Positions 9,827 to 19,245 of a stretch of 50,912 nt of DNA are shown piece after piece. The notes beneath the pieces are model-generated. The model was not told the DNA's origin and searched no databases. It worked only from the letters and a program-made list of their open reading frames with translations. The translations under genes and the position numbers were made by a program. The DNA lies in NCBI GenBank assembly GCA_028285315.1, contig JANQPU010000061.1:1-50912 (forward strand). The letters are read 5' to 3'. Origin of the DNA: Acaryochloris sp. IP29b_bin.176 (GTDB taxonomy: Bacteria; Cyanobacteriota; Cyanobacteriia; Thermosynechococcales; Thermosynechococcaceae). The stretch's first letter is position 1, and every line of letters starts with the position of its first letter.

Positions 9827-10963
9827 TTAGGGAACAATTTCGGCAATTGCTTCTCCTCCCTCCACTTCTAGTGTTTGCTGGCGCAGATTACCCACAGCAC
9901 TCGTTCCGGTCATTCGTATCCAAGGTTGAGGTTGTTGATACACTAAATTGCCATTTGCCTTTAAATCTTGCGTTGCCATATTCCAGGTTAAGGCTTGGGT
10001 CCGCAGTTGAGCTTGCTGGGGTAGACCTTGGAGATGAACCTGATTCTGGAGGTGAAGGGTTCGGGACGGCGTAAACCAACCCTGATTGGCCTTGGCAGTG
10101 ATGCCTTGATAGTGAACATACATGCCTTGAGGGGTCTGCCATCGTTGTTCCGCTAGATCCACAACAACTTTAGGACTCTTAATTTGCATCTTGGAGTCTG
10201 AGAAGTTGATCGCCACAGATTGATCGAAAATCAGTTGTCGAGCTTGTACGTGTAAGTCTACTCGTTGGGCCTGTACTTGCTGCCATACCACAGAGTTTCG
10301 GGGACTCTTTGATGTAGGGCGAAGAGTTACTTTTGTGGGCATGGCACTGTAGGCTTGCAGCTGACCTTGATGAGGCAACCAGCTAATGTCCTGAGCCTGC
10401 AATTGTAGATTGCGATCTAGCCATTTGACCGTGGTGGATCCTGATAAGTGAACCTGATGGGTCTGAGTCGAAGCCTGAAGCCGTTGACCCTGCAGTTCAA
10501 AATGAGGATACTGCAGGCGGACACCCGCTTGGGCAATAAGTTGTCCTGATTTTGGATGCCACTGAATACGCTGACTTCGTAAGGTGGTGCGATCGCGGAG
10601 CTGCCTCACCACGATTGGCCCCTGGAGTTGAATAAAATGAGAGCGCTGATAAACCTGGCCATGGGGGGCTTGTAGTGAATAAATCGGTTCTCGATCGTGA
10701 TAAAAAGTCCCCTGAATTTGATTGAGATGAACCACCCGTAAGTCAGTCATCTTAACTTTGGCCGCCTGTACCTTCCACAGGAGCTGTCCCGTTCGATCAG
10801 TACGCTTGAGAATGACTTGATGCAAGGAAGTTTGGGGTGGCTGGGGGGTGGAACGGGTTGGAGCTATCGGCGTACACCCTGAGACGATCAGACCTATGAA
10901 GCTGGTAGGTAAGCAAAATACCCAACGTGCTGCTTGACCGCTAACTTCAAGGGATATCACCAC
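9827..10963 (-). CDS. lptC: LptC-like LPS export protein (lipoprotein)
   Basis: This 378-residue protein fits the long cyanobacterial form of LptC, the periplasmic bridge that takes lipopolysaccharide from the LptBFG transporter to the outer membrane. An N-terminal hydrophobic stretch ends in V-S-G-C, a plausible lipobox. The rest is built of short beta-strand units (for example WKVQAAKV, LQAPHGQVYQ, LQAQDISW) as in the beta-jellyroll of LptC/LptA, with what looks like more than one copy. The start is a GTG at 10963 with another GTG right behind it. It lies 21 bases downstream of the LabA-like gene on the same strand, so the two are probably co-transcribed. Confidence 0.85.
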   Translation of the reverse strand: MVISLEVSGQAARWVFCLPTSFIGLIVSGCTPIAPTRSTPQPPQTSLHQVILKRTDRTGQLLWKVQAAKVKMTDLRVVHLNQIQGTFYHDREPIYSLQAPHGQVYQRSHFIQLQGPIVVRQLRDRTTLRSQRIQWHPKSGQLIAQAGVRLQYPHFELQGQRLQASTQTHQVHLSGSTTVKWLDRNLQLQAQDISWLPHQGQLQAYSAMPTKVTLRPTSKSPRNSVVWQQVQAQRVDLHVQARQLIFDQSVAINFSDSKMQIKSPKVVVDLAEQRWQTPQGMYVHYQGITAKANQGWFTPSRTLHLQNQVHLQGLPQQAQLRTQALTWNMATQDLKANGNLVYQQPQPWIRMTGTSAVGNLRQQTLEVEGGEAIAEIVP

Positions 10964-10984
10964 AATATCCAGTCAACCAGATAT

Positions 10985-11617
10985 TTAGTCGAAAGCAGAA
11001 TCAACGACCTCTTCCGCTTCAGGATCAGCTATAGAAATACCTGATAAAGGGCGGTAGGTGTAACCGGAGCGCGAAGCTTTTTGAATATCGCCCTTAATGC
11101 CTTCTAGGTCAATATAGCGATCTGCCACGTTGATCAAACTATCACTCGTCATGGAACGTAAGCTGACTACTTCGACGCGAATGCCTCGATAGCTGACGGC
11201 ATCTACAGCATAAGCTAAATCGCCATCACCACTGACTAAAATAGCCGTGTCATAACAGCCCACCAGGGACATCATGTCTACGGCAATTTCGACATCCAAA
11301 TTGGCTTTCTTAGAACCATCGGGCAGCTGAACCAGCTCTTTAGTAATGACTCGGTAACCATTGCGGCGCATCCATAGCAAAAACCCTTGCTGCTTTTCAT
11401 TGGTTGGATCAACACCTGTATAAAAGAAAGATCGCAATAGACGAGAACCAGAAGTTAAGCGGCACAACAATTTGGTGTAATCAATTTCAATGCCTAGCTG
11501 AAGGGCAGCATAGAAAAGATTAGACCCATCAATAAAAATAGCGATACGACCACGATTTTCTAGCACTTGCTCTGCCGAAAATACAGGGTTATGGTCTAAA
11601 TCAGAATTGATAATCAT
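10985..11617 (-). CDS. LabA-like NYN domain protein
   Basis: The 210-residue protein is a NYN (PIN-like) family member of the LabA/DUF88 group. The acidic metal-binding residues are visible in F-I-D-G-S-N (about residue 30), in L-D-V-E-I-A-V-D-M (about residue 112) and in VSGDGDLAY (about residue 130). NYN proteins are predicted RNases. LabA in Synechococcus elongatus takes part in negative feedback from KaiC in the circadian output, but many paralogues exist and this one cannot be assigned to that role. It is followed 21 bases later by lptC and lies 103 bases from the metG stop. Confidence 0.9.
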   Translation of the reverse strand: MIINSDLDHNPVFSAEQVLENRGRIAIFIDGSNLFYAALQLGIEIDYTKLLCRLTSGSRLLRSFFYTGVDPTNEKQQGFLLWMRRNGYRVITKELVQLPDGSKKANLDVEIAVDMMSLVGCYDTAILVSGDGDLAYAVDAVSYRGIRVEVVSLRSMTSDSLINVADRYIDLEGIKGDIQKASRSGYTYRPLSGISIADPEAEEVVDSAFD

Positions 11618-11720
11618 GGAAATTAAAGCCTCAGATGTCTAAAAAATGCAGGTTTCTAAAATACGTTGATTAAATTGATGCGGCACCCTTGGGAAAAACT
11701 CACGTAAAGACAGCAAAGTG

Positions 11721-13319
11721 CTAGGGTGCTGCAGCTTGTAAAGGCTCTAATTTTTGGAAAACGGGCTGAGGAGTGCCTAACACCTGATTGGTGGGTAATC
11801 CTCCCCAGTTGCTATGAACAGAATGTAACGCTGCCCCATTCCCCTCATGGTTAACATTCAAATCAAGCGTGAACCCTAGCTGTTGATAAATCTGCGTACT
11901 CAAGTTAGGAATAACCGGAGTCAGTAGATATGCTGACAGTCTAACCGATTCTAAAACGGTGTAAAGGATCTCATTCACCAAGCCCTGTTCCCCCTGTTTG
12001 TAAAGAGACCAGGGTGCTTGCTCGTCTATGAACTGGTTTCCAGCTTTGACAAGACTCAAAGAAATGTTACAGGCTTGACTAAAATTTAAGTTTTGGTAAG
12101 CTTTTGCGACTTGATTTCCTACTTCTCGACCCAGTTGAGCTAAGGGATGATCATCGGGCAAATCTTGAATATTAATATCGGGAACTCTACCATCACAGTA
12201 TTTGACGGCCATTTTGAGGGTGCGATTGAGTAAATTGCCTAAGCTATTGGCAAGATCGGCATTGACCACGTCAATAAATCGAGTTTCGCTGAAATCTCCA
12301 TCTCGACCAAACTCTAAGGCTTTTAAAAAGTAATAGCGGACGGCATCAGCACCATAGCGATCGACCAAAGCGACTGGATCGAGAGTGTTGCCCAAGCTTT
12401 TACCCATTTTCTGGCCATCTTTTGTCAAGAATCCATGACCATAGACTTGGTGAGGCAAAGGTAAATCAGCCGACATCAACATGGCAGGCCAGTAAACTGC
12501 ATGAAACCGAAGGATATCTTTGCCAATTAAATGGAGATTGATGGGCCACCACTGGCTAAGAGCGTTGGCTAAGGTGGGTTCTGCATCCTCTTCTAAAAGA
12601 GCGGTGACATACCCTAGTAAGGCATCAAACCAAACGTATAAGGTGTGTTGATCATCAGTGGGGACCGGAAAACCCCAATCTAGGTTAACTCGCGAGATCG
12701 AAAAGTCTTGTAACCCCCGTTCGACGAAGTTGAGGACTTCATTCCGGCGACTGGTGGGTTGAATAAAGCCAGGATGGGCGGCAAAGAATTCAAGTAGGGC
12801 ATCTTGGTATTTAGACAGGCGAAAGAAATAGTTCTGTTCATCTCGCCACTCGACAGGGCGGTTGTGAATGGGGCAATGCTTTTCTGGCAGCAGATCGCGT
12901 TCTTCTTTAAATTCTTCACAGTCGACGCAATACCATCCCTGCTGATGACCTTGATAGATGTCTCCTTTGTCCCAAACTCGTTGGAAAAACTCTGTGACAA
13001 TTTTGGAGTGACGAGGACTAGTGGTACGACTGAAGCGATCGTACTGAATGTTGAGGCGCTGCCATAGATCTTCGAATCCAGCGACGATTTCATCACAGTG
13101 GGCCTGGGGGGCTTTCCCTCGCTGCTCGGCAGTTCGCTGAATTTTCTGGCCATGCTCATCCGTACCTGTAATCAGCAAGACCTCATTCCCCTGTAATCGA
13201 TGAAACCGGGCGATCGCATCGGCTGCCATCGTAGTGTAGGCACTACCAATATGGGGTAAATCGTTGACATAATATAGCGGTGTGGTCAGCGCAAAACACT
13301 GGACTTGGCTGGAAGTCAT
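11721..13319 (-). CDS. metG: Methionyl-tRNA synthetase
   Basis: MetG charges initiator and elongator tRNA with methionine. This class I synthetase of 532 residues has the HIGH-type motif H-I-G-S near residue 21, the KMSKS-type loop K-M-G-K-S near residue 303, and a zinc-knuckle insertion (C-V-D-C ... C-P-I-H) near residue 130. It lacks the C-terminal tRNA-binding domain seen in longer versions, as in other short cyanobacterial MetG proteins. A 13-bp inverted repeat lies 68-97 bases upstream of the start. Confidence 0.97.
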   Translation of the reverse strand: MTSSQVQCFALTTPLYYVNDLPHIGSAYTTMAADAIARFHRLQGNEVLLITGTDEHGQKIQRTAEQRGKAPQAHCDEIVAGFEDLWQRLNIQYDRFSRTTSPRHSKIVTEFFQRVWDKGDIYQGHQQGWYCVDCEEFKEERDLLPEKHCPIHNRPVEWRDEQNYFFRLSKYQDALLEFFAAHPGFIQPTSRRNEVLNFVERGLQDFSISRVNLDWGFPVPTDDQHTLYVWFDALLGYVTALLEEDAEPTLANALSQWWPINLHLIGKDILRFHAVYWPAMLMSADLPLPHQVYGHGFLTKDGQKMGKSLGNTLDPVALVDRYGADAVRYYFLKALEFGRDGDFSETRFIDVVNADLANSLGNLLNRTLKMAVKYCDGRVPDINIQDLPDDHPLAQLGREVGNQVAKAYQNLNFSQACNISLSLVKAGNQFIDEQAPWSLYKQGEQGLVNEILYTVLESVRLSAYLLTPVIPNLSTQIYQQLGFTLDLNVNHEGNGAALHSVHSNWGGLPTNQVLGTPQPVFQKLEPLQAAAP

Positions 13320-13386
13320 AGGCTAAAGGTTAGGAGCGTTGTAGTTGCCGACCTCCATCATACATGAGCTATTTATAACGGAGTTT

Positions 13387-13416
13387 ATACCTATTATGAC
13401 GTTTCATAATAGGTAT
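13387..13416. repeat. Perfect 13-bp inverted repeat upstream of metG
   Basis: ATACCTATTATGA (13387-13399) and its exact complement (13404-13416) are separated by a four-base loop, CGTT. The structure sits between the stop of the anti-sigma gene and the start of metG, both on the minus strand. It could terminate the anti-sigma transcript or act as a leader hairpin or operator for metG. There is no U-tract directly behind it. Confidence 0.6.
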
Positions 13417-13486
13417 TCAGAACCTCCTCCTGGGCGATCAGGATGGATTAAAATACCCTGCTATGAGGCAACTTTGATCAAACAGA

Positions 13487-13945
13487 TTAGTTCTGCCAAG
13501 CGAGGTGCTTCCCAACCCCTGACTTGATAGCTTTGAACAGCCTAAGTTCAGTGCCATCCTGATTCCAATAGACCTGATCAAAAATCTGATGGAGAATATA
13601 TAGACCTCGGCCACATTCACACCCTACATCTGGTATTACTTGCGGCGGCGGTGGGGTTTGACAGTGATGAGGCGGGGTGAACCCTGCCCCTTGATCAGAA
13701 ATAATCCACCAGCACTTAGAGTGGCTGATGGAAAAATGCACAAAGATAGTCTTGTAGGGATCTAACTTGTTTCCATGCTTAGCGGCGTTAACTAATGCTT
13801 CTTGTAGACCTAACCTCAATTCTGCCTCATCTTCAGGCGGAACATCGGCAAGCAGGCAGTCTAAAATGGGGCAGAGATATAGGGTTGATGCAAAGCTGAC
13901 TTGCTGCCATTGATGAGCATCTGGCGGAAGTGAAGAAGCAATCAC
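13487..13945 (-). CDS. Anti-sigma regulatory factor / RsbW-like ATP-binding protein
   Basis: This 152-residue protein is a stand-alone GHKL ATPase of the RsbW/SpoIIAB type (HATPase_c_2). The N-box is visible in EALVNAAKHGNK and the G1 box in DQGAGF, followed by a glycine-rich G2-like stretch (GCECGRGLYIL). Such proteins phosphorylate anti-sigma antagonists or bind partners in partner-switching pathways. Its antagonist and phosphatase partners are not next to it. Translation seems to start at a GTG (13945). Confidence 0.88.
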   Translation of the reverse strand: MIASSLPPDAHQWQQVSFASTLYLCPILDCLLADVPPEDEAELRLGLQEALVNAAKHGNKLDPYKTIFVHFSISHSKCWWIISDQGAGFTPPHHCQTPPPPQVIPDVGCECGRGLYILHQIFDQVYWNQDGTELRLFKAIKSGVGKHLAWQN

Positions 13946-14100
13946 TCAATTAATCCCATAGCTATGTTCTACGTTGTCTAATGGGGGCGTCACTACGCGA
14001 ATAGGATAGATTTAAAGTCGGATTAATGAAGTTAAAAAGCTACTAATTAATGATTCAGATATATCTCACCTAGTACTAATATAGCTAACAGAATTAGGAT

Positions 14101-14301
14101 TTACAATAGCCATCTGTTGCTGCCCCATAGCAAAACTCTGTGAGCACATCTATCCCAACCAAGCTGGAGGGTACTCATGGGAGCGGGTAGCATCTCTCCG
14201 CGAGAGTCCAGCAACTGGACCAATACGAGATAGCCAATACCCAATAGCAGTGCGATCGCACCTGTCACCACAGCGATCCATTGTGAACGATCAAAAGACA
14301 T
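14101..14301 (-). CDS. Small membrane protein downstream of the MCE gene
   Basis: Read from the ATG at 14301, the product is about 66 residues: a short polar N-terminus (M-S-F-D-R-S-Q-W), a hydrophobic helix (about 9-31) and L-L-D-S-R-G-E-M-L-P-A-P, a pattern I have seen in small conserved cyanobacterial proteins. AGGGA lies about nine bases before this ATG. An earlier in-frame start at 14394 would overlap the MCE gene by 23 bases. It is the third gene of a run with the Mla-like ATPase and MCE protein. Function unknown. Confidence 0.55.
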   Translation of the reverse strand: MSFDRSQWIAVVTGAIALLLGIGYLVLVQLLDSRGEMLPAPMSTLQLGWDRCAHRVLLWGSNRWLL

Positions 14302-14371
14302 GTAGCTATTCCCTAAAACTTGCTTCCATCCCCTCAGGTATGAATTCATACCGTTCACTTCACCGTAACAT

Positions 14372-15604
14372 TTAAGGAGTAGAGGGAAGAACATCCCGAT
14401 ACTTGAATAGGCTGGGTTTTGAGCGGGGAACGTCCGTGGCAGGAACTTGGGTTGTAAATGCTGGGTCCTGAGCTGCTTGAATTTGTTGCTCCAAATCCTG
14501 ACTCGATGACAGCAGCTTCCCTAAACCGTTGATTAAACGAATCAAGTTTTGTCGGAATTCTGGATTCCCCGTCACTTCTTCGAGATCTGATGTAATTTTT
14601 TGGACATTTTGCAACGTTTGCTTAGCTGAATCCAAAGTCTGAGTGAGTTCCGATAAAGTGGCGGGGGTATCAATGGCGGTCGTCAACGCTTTGAGCGTTT
14701 TAGAAGCTTCAGCCCCATTAGCCGCCAATTGTTCAAGGTTGTCAATCAGCTGGCCTTTTTGTACCCGACTAATCACGGGACTTAAGCTATTCACCACTCC
14801 TTTTAACTCTTGACTCGTCTCATGCAAGTTATCCAAGGAGTTCACCAACGTTCCGCGGTTGACCCGCACTAAGGTATTCACTTCACTCCCCAATTGATTG
14901 ACTTGGCGAGCAGCAGCGGTCACCGAATCAGCTGCCACTCCAAACCGCTGCAATTGTTGGCGGGTATCCAGACTGAGTTGACTGACACTGCGCGCAGCCC
15001 GAGAGATATCCTTGAGGGCAACCTTCGTATCCTTACTGAGTTGACTCACATCAACAGCCGCTTGGGAAAGATTATTCAAGGTTGCCTTTAAATCCGTTCC
15101 CCCCAATTGCGTGGCAATTTGCATTGTTGCTCGAATTAACTCTTCTAGGTTATTGCCAGAATCACCCATCAGCCGATCACCTTGACAGAGAATGACACGT
15201 GGGTCACAGTCCGGCTCAAAAGGGCTTAAATCTTCTAGAGGCACTTCGCTCAGTTCCAATTCAGTTGGCCGGAACTCTAATGCTGCCTGCCCCACAAACC
15301 CTGATTGGCTCGTCTCTACCTTAGTTTGGCGGGGGATCAATACTGCGCTAGAGGTAATTTCTACATCAACCAGCACAGTACGAGCCTGAGGGCGCATTTG
15401 CGTAATACGCCCCACCTTCACGCCCCTGAACTTGGCTGGACTACCCACACTCAAGCCCAAGGCATCTGCTAGTTCCACTTGTAAGGTGTAGGCTCGACCC
15501 CCGAAGTTAAAACCCCTCACCCAAAAAATTAAACTTGTGACGAGTCCTAATCCGAAGATCACTAGCAAGCCTACTGATCCTTCTCGTACTGCTCGCGTTC
15601 TCAT
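14372..15604 (-). CDS. MlaD/MCE-family lipid transport protein
   Basis: This 410-residue protein is the substrate-binding component of an Mla-type lipid transport system. It has a single N-terminal membrane helix (G-S-V-G-L-L-V-I-F-G-L), then one MCE domain (about 40-120, with FRGVKVGRI and the following strand set), then a long helical C-terminal region rich in Q, S and L, in line with MCE proteins that form hexameric rings with helical extensions. I start at the ATG at 15604, with GAGGGG just upstream, rather than at 15616. It follows the ATPase gene by 56 bases. No MlaE permease gene is present in the window. Confidence 0.9.
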   Translation of the reverse strand: MRTRAVREGSVGLLVIFGLGLVTSLIFWVRGFNFGGRAYTLQVELADALGLSVGSPAKFRGVKVGRITQMRPQARTVLVDVEITSSAVLIPRQTKVETSQSGFVGQAALEFRPTELELSEVPLEDLSPFEPDCDPRVILCQGDRLMGDSGNNLEELIRATMQIATQLGGTDLKATLNNLSQAAVDVSQLSKDTKVALKDISRAARSVSQLSLDTRQQLQRFGVAADSVTAAARQVNQLGSEVNTLVRVNRGTLVNSLDNLHETSQELKGVVNSLSPVISRVQKGQLIDNLEQLAANGAEASKTLKALTTAIDTPATLSELTQTLDSAKQTLQNVQKITSDLEEVTGNPEFRQNLIRLINGLGKLLSSSQDLEQQIQAAQDPAFTTQVPATDVPRSKPSLFKYRDVLPSTP

Positions 15605-15660
15605 ACTGCCCCTCATTGCTGACGTCAGCTAACATTGATGCGGCTCTCATCTCTCTGTGC

Positions 15661-16449
15661 CTACAAGTAATCTCCCACCAAATCCATGGGACCTTGCACA
15701 CTTCCACTCATAAATTGTTGAAGATAGGGATTATCCGAGGTCTCAATATCATCCCAACCCCCTTGCCATTGCACCTGTCCTTGATAGAGCAATACCAACC
15801 GTTTACCGTTGCGGCGAATGGTACTGTTTTGGTGGGTGACAATTGCGTAGGTTTCGCAACCAGAAGAACATTGAAGCTCCAAAATTAAGTCTTCTATCAT
15901 GGTGGATGCAATGGGATCTAGACCTGCTGTTGGTTCATCGTATAGTAGGATTTTGGGATCATCTAAGTCATCCTCTGGATTGTCCAGAATGGCTCTAGCA
16001 AAACTAACGCGTTTCCGCATCCCTCCAGATAGTTCTGCCGGATAGAGGTGACCAATTCCGGGTAAGCCAACAACCTCCAATTTTTCGTTGACTAAATCTC
16101 GAATGCGTTGTCTTGGCAATGTGGAATTCTGGTACAAGAAAAACCCCACATTTTCTTCAACTGTCAGGGAATCGAACAACGCTGCCTGCTGGAATACCAT
16201 ACTCATCCGAATAGGGTTATCAAAGTTATCTAGAGAACCACAGCGACGTTTGCCATTGATATAGACATCCCCTGTATCAGGGGCAAGTAAGCCAGCAATA
16301 ATTCTGAGAATGGTCGATTTTCCTGTTCCTGAAGGGCCTAAAATTGCCAGAGCATCGCCAGGATAAATCGTGAGGTCGGCCCCATCCAACACCACATGTT
16401 TACCAAAGGCTTTAGAGATGCCTTTGAGTTCGATTAAAGGCTCGGTCAT
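15661..16449 (-). CDS. Mla-type ABC transporter ATP-binding protein
   Basis: The 262-residue protein is the ATPase of an MlaF-like importer or exporter of phospholipids. It shows Walker A (GPSGTGKST), the Q-loop (VFQQAALFDSL, a pattern typical of MlaF), the signature LSGGMRKRVSFARA, and Walker B with the catalytic glutamate (ILLYDEPTAGLDP). Gene order with the MCE gene right behind supports a role in lipid traffic between inner and outer membranes (or thylakoid-related membranes). Confidence 0.93.
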   Translation of the reverse strand: MTEPLIELKGISKAFGKHVVLDGADLTIYPGDALAILGPSGTGKSTILRIIAGLLAPDTGDVYINGKRRCGSLDNFDNPIRMSMVFQQAALFDSLTVEENVGFFLYQNSTLPRQRIRDLVNEKLEVVGLPGIGHLYPAELSGGMRKRVSFARAILDNPEDDLDDPKILLYDEPTAGLDPIASTMIEDLILELQCSSGCETYAIVTHQNSTIRRNGKRLVLLYQGQVQWQGGWDDIETSDNPYLQQFMSGSVQGPMDLVGDYL

Positions 16450-16851
16450 AAAAATGATGAGATAGGCCCAAGCAAATCACGACTTGAATGCAATACCACT
16501 GTATCTAACTTCCTCACAGCAGCCTAGGGAGAGGGGCTAAGATTTACGGACATTCCTCTGATCGTAAGCGCTGGAAAAGTTTTCAGCCTTAACCTATCGA
16601 GGGGGGCTACGTTTTAGCCTCTAAGCCTGAAACGTGAATGAAAAATATCAAAATAGGGCAATATAGACTTGTAATCTATATTACATAGCTATGTGAGCTA
16701 AACCTTGGTGAGAGGTACTGAAAACATAGCTAGTGTGGACAAGACAAAATTTTGATGCATGTGATACCGGGGGATGACTGCTAGTCAGTCCACAGGCTCA
16801 AAAGATAGAGGTTAAGGACGTTGATGACAATTCATTTGCTTATCCCCCGCT
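16450..16851. other. Divergent intergenic region
   Basis: This 402-base gap lies between the divergent Mla ATPase and pentapeptide-repeat genes. It carries a 12-bp palindrome, ACATAGCTATGT (16683-16694), and a related partial copy about 40 bases later (ACATAGCTAGTG), which could be an operator. I see no gene. Confidence 0.4.
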
Positions 16852-18384
16852 ATGGCCAATATTAATCATATCCGACTGATTAAACGTGGTGTCAATCATT
16901 GGAATCAGTGGCGTAAACAGCATCCTATGGTCAAACCGGATTTGAGTGGTGTAGACCTCAGTGAGCTAGATCTAAAGGAAATTAACTTAATTAATACCAA
17001 CCTGAATAGAGCTAATCTCAGCTTGGCTGATCTGAGTGGTGCTTATTTGGCAGGGTGTGATCTGAGTCATGCTTTCTTAAGCGAGGCCAATCTCAATCGG
17101 GTGAATTTTAGCCGAGCAGATTTAACCAAAGCTGACCTGAGTTTTGCTCAGTTACAGGGAGCAACGCTGATAGAAGCAACCTTACATCAAGCAATTCTTA
17201 TTGAAGCCTTAATGGTACAAGCAGTCTTTCCCTATGCTGACTTGAGACAAGTCAACCTGAGTAAGGCGGATTTGTCTGAAGCCAACGGTATTAAAGCGAA
17301 TTTGACTCAGGCTAAGCTGGATTCTGCGCAGTTGCAGCGAATAAATTTAAGTCGGGCCTTTATGAGTGAAGCCAGTTTAAAAGGGGCGAACTTAAAAGGC
17401 GCTAATTTAAGCAAGGCTGATCTGAGTTTCTCCAACTTAAGCTCAGCCTTACTGCGAGACACAAACTTAGGAAAAAGTATTGCAATTGAGGCCAATTTTA
17501 GAGGCGCAGACTTACGAAATACTAATTTCAAAAGCGGACAATGTGTGAAAGCCAGTTTTAGTCGGGCCGATTTATGTGAAGCTGATCTATCTGTAGCCAA
17601 TCTATCAGCAGTTGATCTGAGTGAAGCCGATCTCCAGCAAGCGGTGCTCAAGCAGGCGAATCTTCGGGATGTCAACTTGACCCGTAGCCGCCTCTCTGGC
17701 ACGGATCTTTCTGCGGCGATCTTGACGGGGGTTTGTTTAGAAGATGTGCGTCCCAATGACTCCACAATGTTAGGGGATGTGGTTTGCGACTATGTCTATC
17801 TCAGGAACAATCAACAAGAACGAATGCCTAAGCAAGGTTGTTTTGAGCAGGGAGACATTAGTCACTTTTTTGCGGAGGCTCAAGCCACACTTGATCTTAG
17901 TTTACCTAAGGATGTGCATTGGGCAGCACTCACATACAGCCTCCAGTGGTTGCAAGCTCAACCGGGTTACCTGCCTGTTAAAATTCAGCGGTTAGAGCAC
18001 AACAATGATGGCACCATTCTATTACGATTGACCACTGCCTCTGATGCTGATAGAGAGCGACTAAAGCTAGATCTTTGGCGAGTGTATGAAGAAACGCACC
18101 TGATGCTAGAGCCTACGGATGGCAAGCCTTTTACGAAACCGTTGCCGAGCATTGACCCCCAGCAATATGGTCACCATGAATCCATTAATCGATTGTTTGA
18201 TTTTTTAACATTGATGATGGAGGCTATGACCCCTGACGGGGCGGTAATTATGAGCTATGAGAGAGCCGTTTCGAAGACTGGGCTCGAGAGGGATGATGGG
18301 CAGCATTTCCAGGAGATCTCGGGAATAGATCCCCTGCTGAGGAGTGATAGGACCGATACGTTACAACAGCCCCATACTCTCTAG
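16852..18384 (+). CDS. Pentapeptide-repeat protein with C-terminal domain
   Basis: Residues about 25-295 of this 510-residue protein are a long run of A-[DN]-L-x-x units (for example ADLSGA, ANLNRV, ADLTKA, ANLKGA), which fold into a right-handed quadrilateral beta-helix. The C-terminal 200 residues are not repetitive: a helical segment with A-L-T-Y-S-L-Q-W-L-Q, then a mixed region of unknown function that I have seen in other cyanobacterial pentapeptide proteins. Cyanobacteria carry many such proteins and most have no known role. The last 24 bases overlap the convergent HEAT-repeat gene. Confidence 0.9.
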   Translation: MANINHIRLIKRGVNHWNQWRKQHPMVKPDLSGVDLSELDLKEINLINTNLNRANLSLADLSGAYLAGCDLSHAFLSEANLNRVNFSRADLTKADLSFAQLQGATLIEATLHQAILIEALMVQAVFPYADLRQVNLSKADLSEANGIKANLTQAKLDSAQLQRINLSRAFMSEASLKGANLKGANLSKADLSFSNLSSALLRDTNLGKSIAIEANFRGADLRNTNFKSGQCVKASFSRADLCEADLSVANLSAVDLSEADLQQAVLKQANLRDVNLTRSRLSGTDLSAAILTGVCLEDVRPNDSTMLGDVVCDYVYLRNNQQERMPKQGCFEQGDISHFFAEAQATLDLSLPKDVHWAALTYSLQWLQAQPGYLPVKIQRLEHNNDGTILLRLTTASDADRERLKLDLWRVYEETHLMLEPTDGKPFTKPLPSIDPQQYGHHESINRLFDFLTLMMEAMTPDGAVIMSYERAVSKTGLERDDGQHFQEISGIDPLLRSDRTDTLQQPHTL

Positions 18385-19119
18385 TTCTTCAATCGCCTGT
18401 AAGCCTTTTGGATCAGAAAGCTTAATCAGGGAATTCTTGGCATCTTCTTGGACACCTAGATCGCTATCACTGAGTGCATTGATCATGGCTGCAATGGCCT
18501 GATCATAGAGGTCGCCAGCCGCGATCACACTGCTCAATTGCCCCAGAGACCAAGCACAATTGCTACGAACAGGAGCCATCGGTTCAGTGTGGAGAGCATG
18601 GATCATGGGAGGAATGGCAGCTGTAGCGACGTCAGCATCAATTTCAGAGAGTTGTCCTAAGGAACTTGCCGCCCATAAGCGGACCGCAGAAATATCGTTC
18701 TGAAGGGCATTGACTAAAGGGTCTAGAACGCGCCGATCTCGACAATTGCCTAATGCCCAAACCACACCTTTACGGACATAGCCATTCCAGTCCTGATTAA
18801 ATTGGTGAATGAGGGGTAGGACTGCACTATCACTGGGATTTCGACCGAGGGCATAGGCTGCGCTAACTCGAATTAAGGGACAGGCATCCGCCAGTAACTG
18901 AATTAAATGAGGAATGGCCCGTGAATCTTGTAGTTCGCAAAATGCGCGGGCTGCAATCATCCGCTGAGACACATCAGGAGATTCCAGACATCGCAACATC
19001 TCTTCGACATCTGGCTTAGCAGCTTCTGCCGCAGGATCATCGACTGCGGCCATATGATCAAGCGGACTTTCTAAATTATCCCCATCGTCTAGGAGGCTGA
19101 GGTCTTCTTCGTTATACAT
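18361..19119 (-). CDS. HEAT-repeat protein
   Basis: The product (about 252 residues from the ATG at 19119) starts with an acidic segment (Y-N-E-E-D-L-S-L-L-D-D) and continues as about five HEAT repeats, seen as repeated A-x-x-A-L-G and D-x-x-V-R-x-x-A-A units. HEAT proteins of this size in cyanobacteria include phycobilin lyases and NblB-like proteins, but the repeat pattern alone does not identify this one. A start three codons upstream (19128) is also possible. Its stop lies inside the 3' end of the pentapeptide gene. Confidence 0.85.
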   Translation of the reverse strand: MYNEEDLSLLDDGDNLESPLDHMAAVDDPAAEAAKPDVEEMLRCLESPDVSQRMIAARAFCELQDSRAIPHLIQLLADACPLIRVSAAYALGRNPSDSAVLPLIHQFNQDWNGYVRKGVVWALGNCRDRRVLDPLVNALQNDISAVRLWAASSLGQLSEIDADVATAAIPPMIHALHTEPMAPVRSNCAWSLGQLSSVIAAGDLYDQAIAAMINALSDSDLGVQEDAKNSLIKLSDPKGLQAIEELESMGLL

Positions 19120-19245
19120 AACTGTCACTTTACAACACTGAATACCTTTGATTTAGCCAAAATCTGGATTGATTGGATCACCAGGTTAAAGGCGGGGGTT
19201 GATCGTCTAGACTGATATAGCAAAACTGAAGCTGAAGAGGACACC

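Noticed and set aside
13345-13527. 60-codon plus-strand ORF spanning the inverted repeat ahead of metG
   Set aside because: It runs through the hairpin and into the antisense of the anti-sigma gene; no coding signal.
17307-17765. 152-codon minus-strand ORF inside the pentapeptide gene
   Set aside because: Antisense shadow of the repeated A-[DN]-L-x-x codons.
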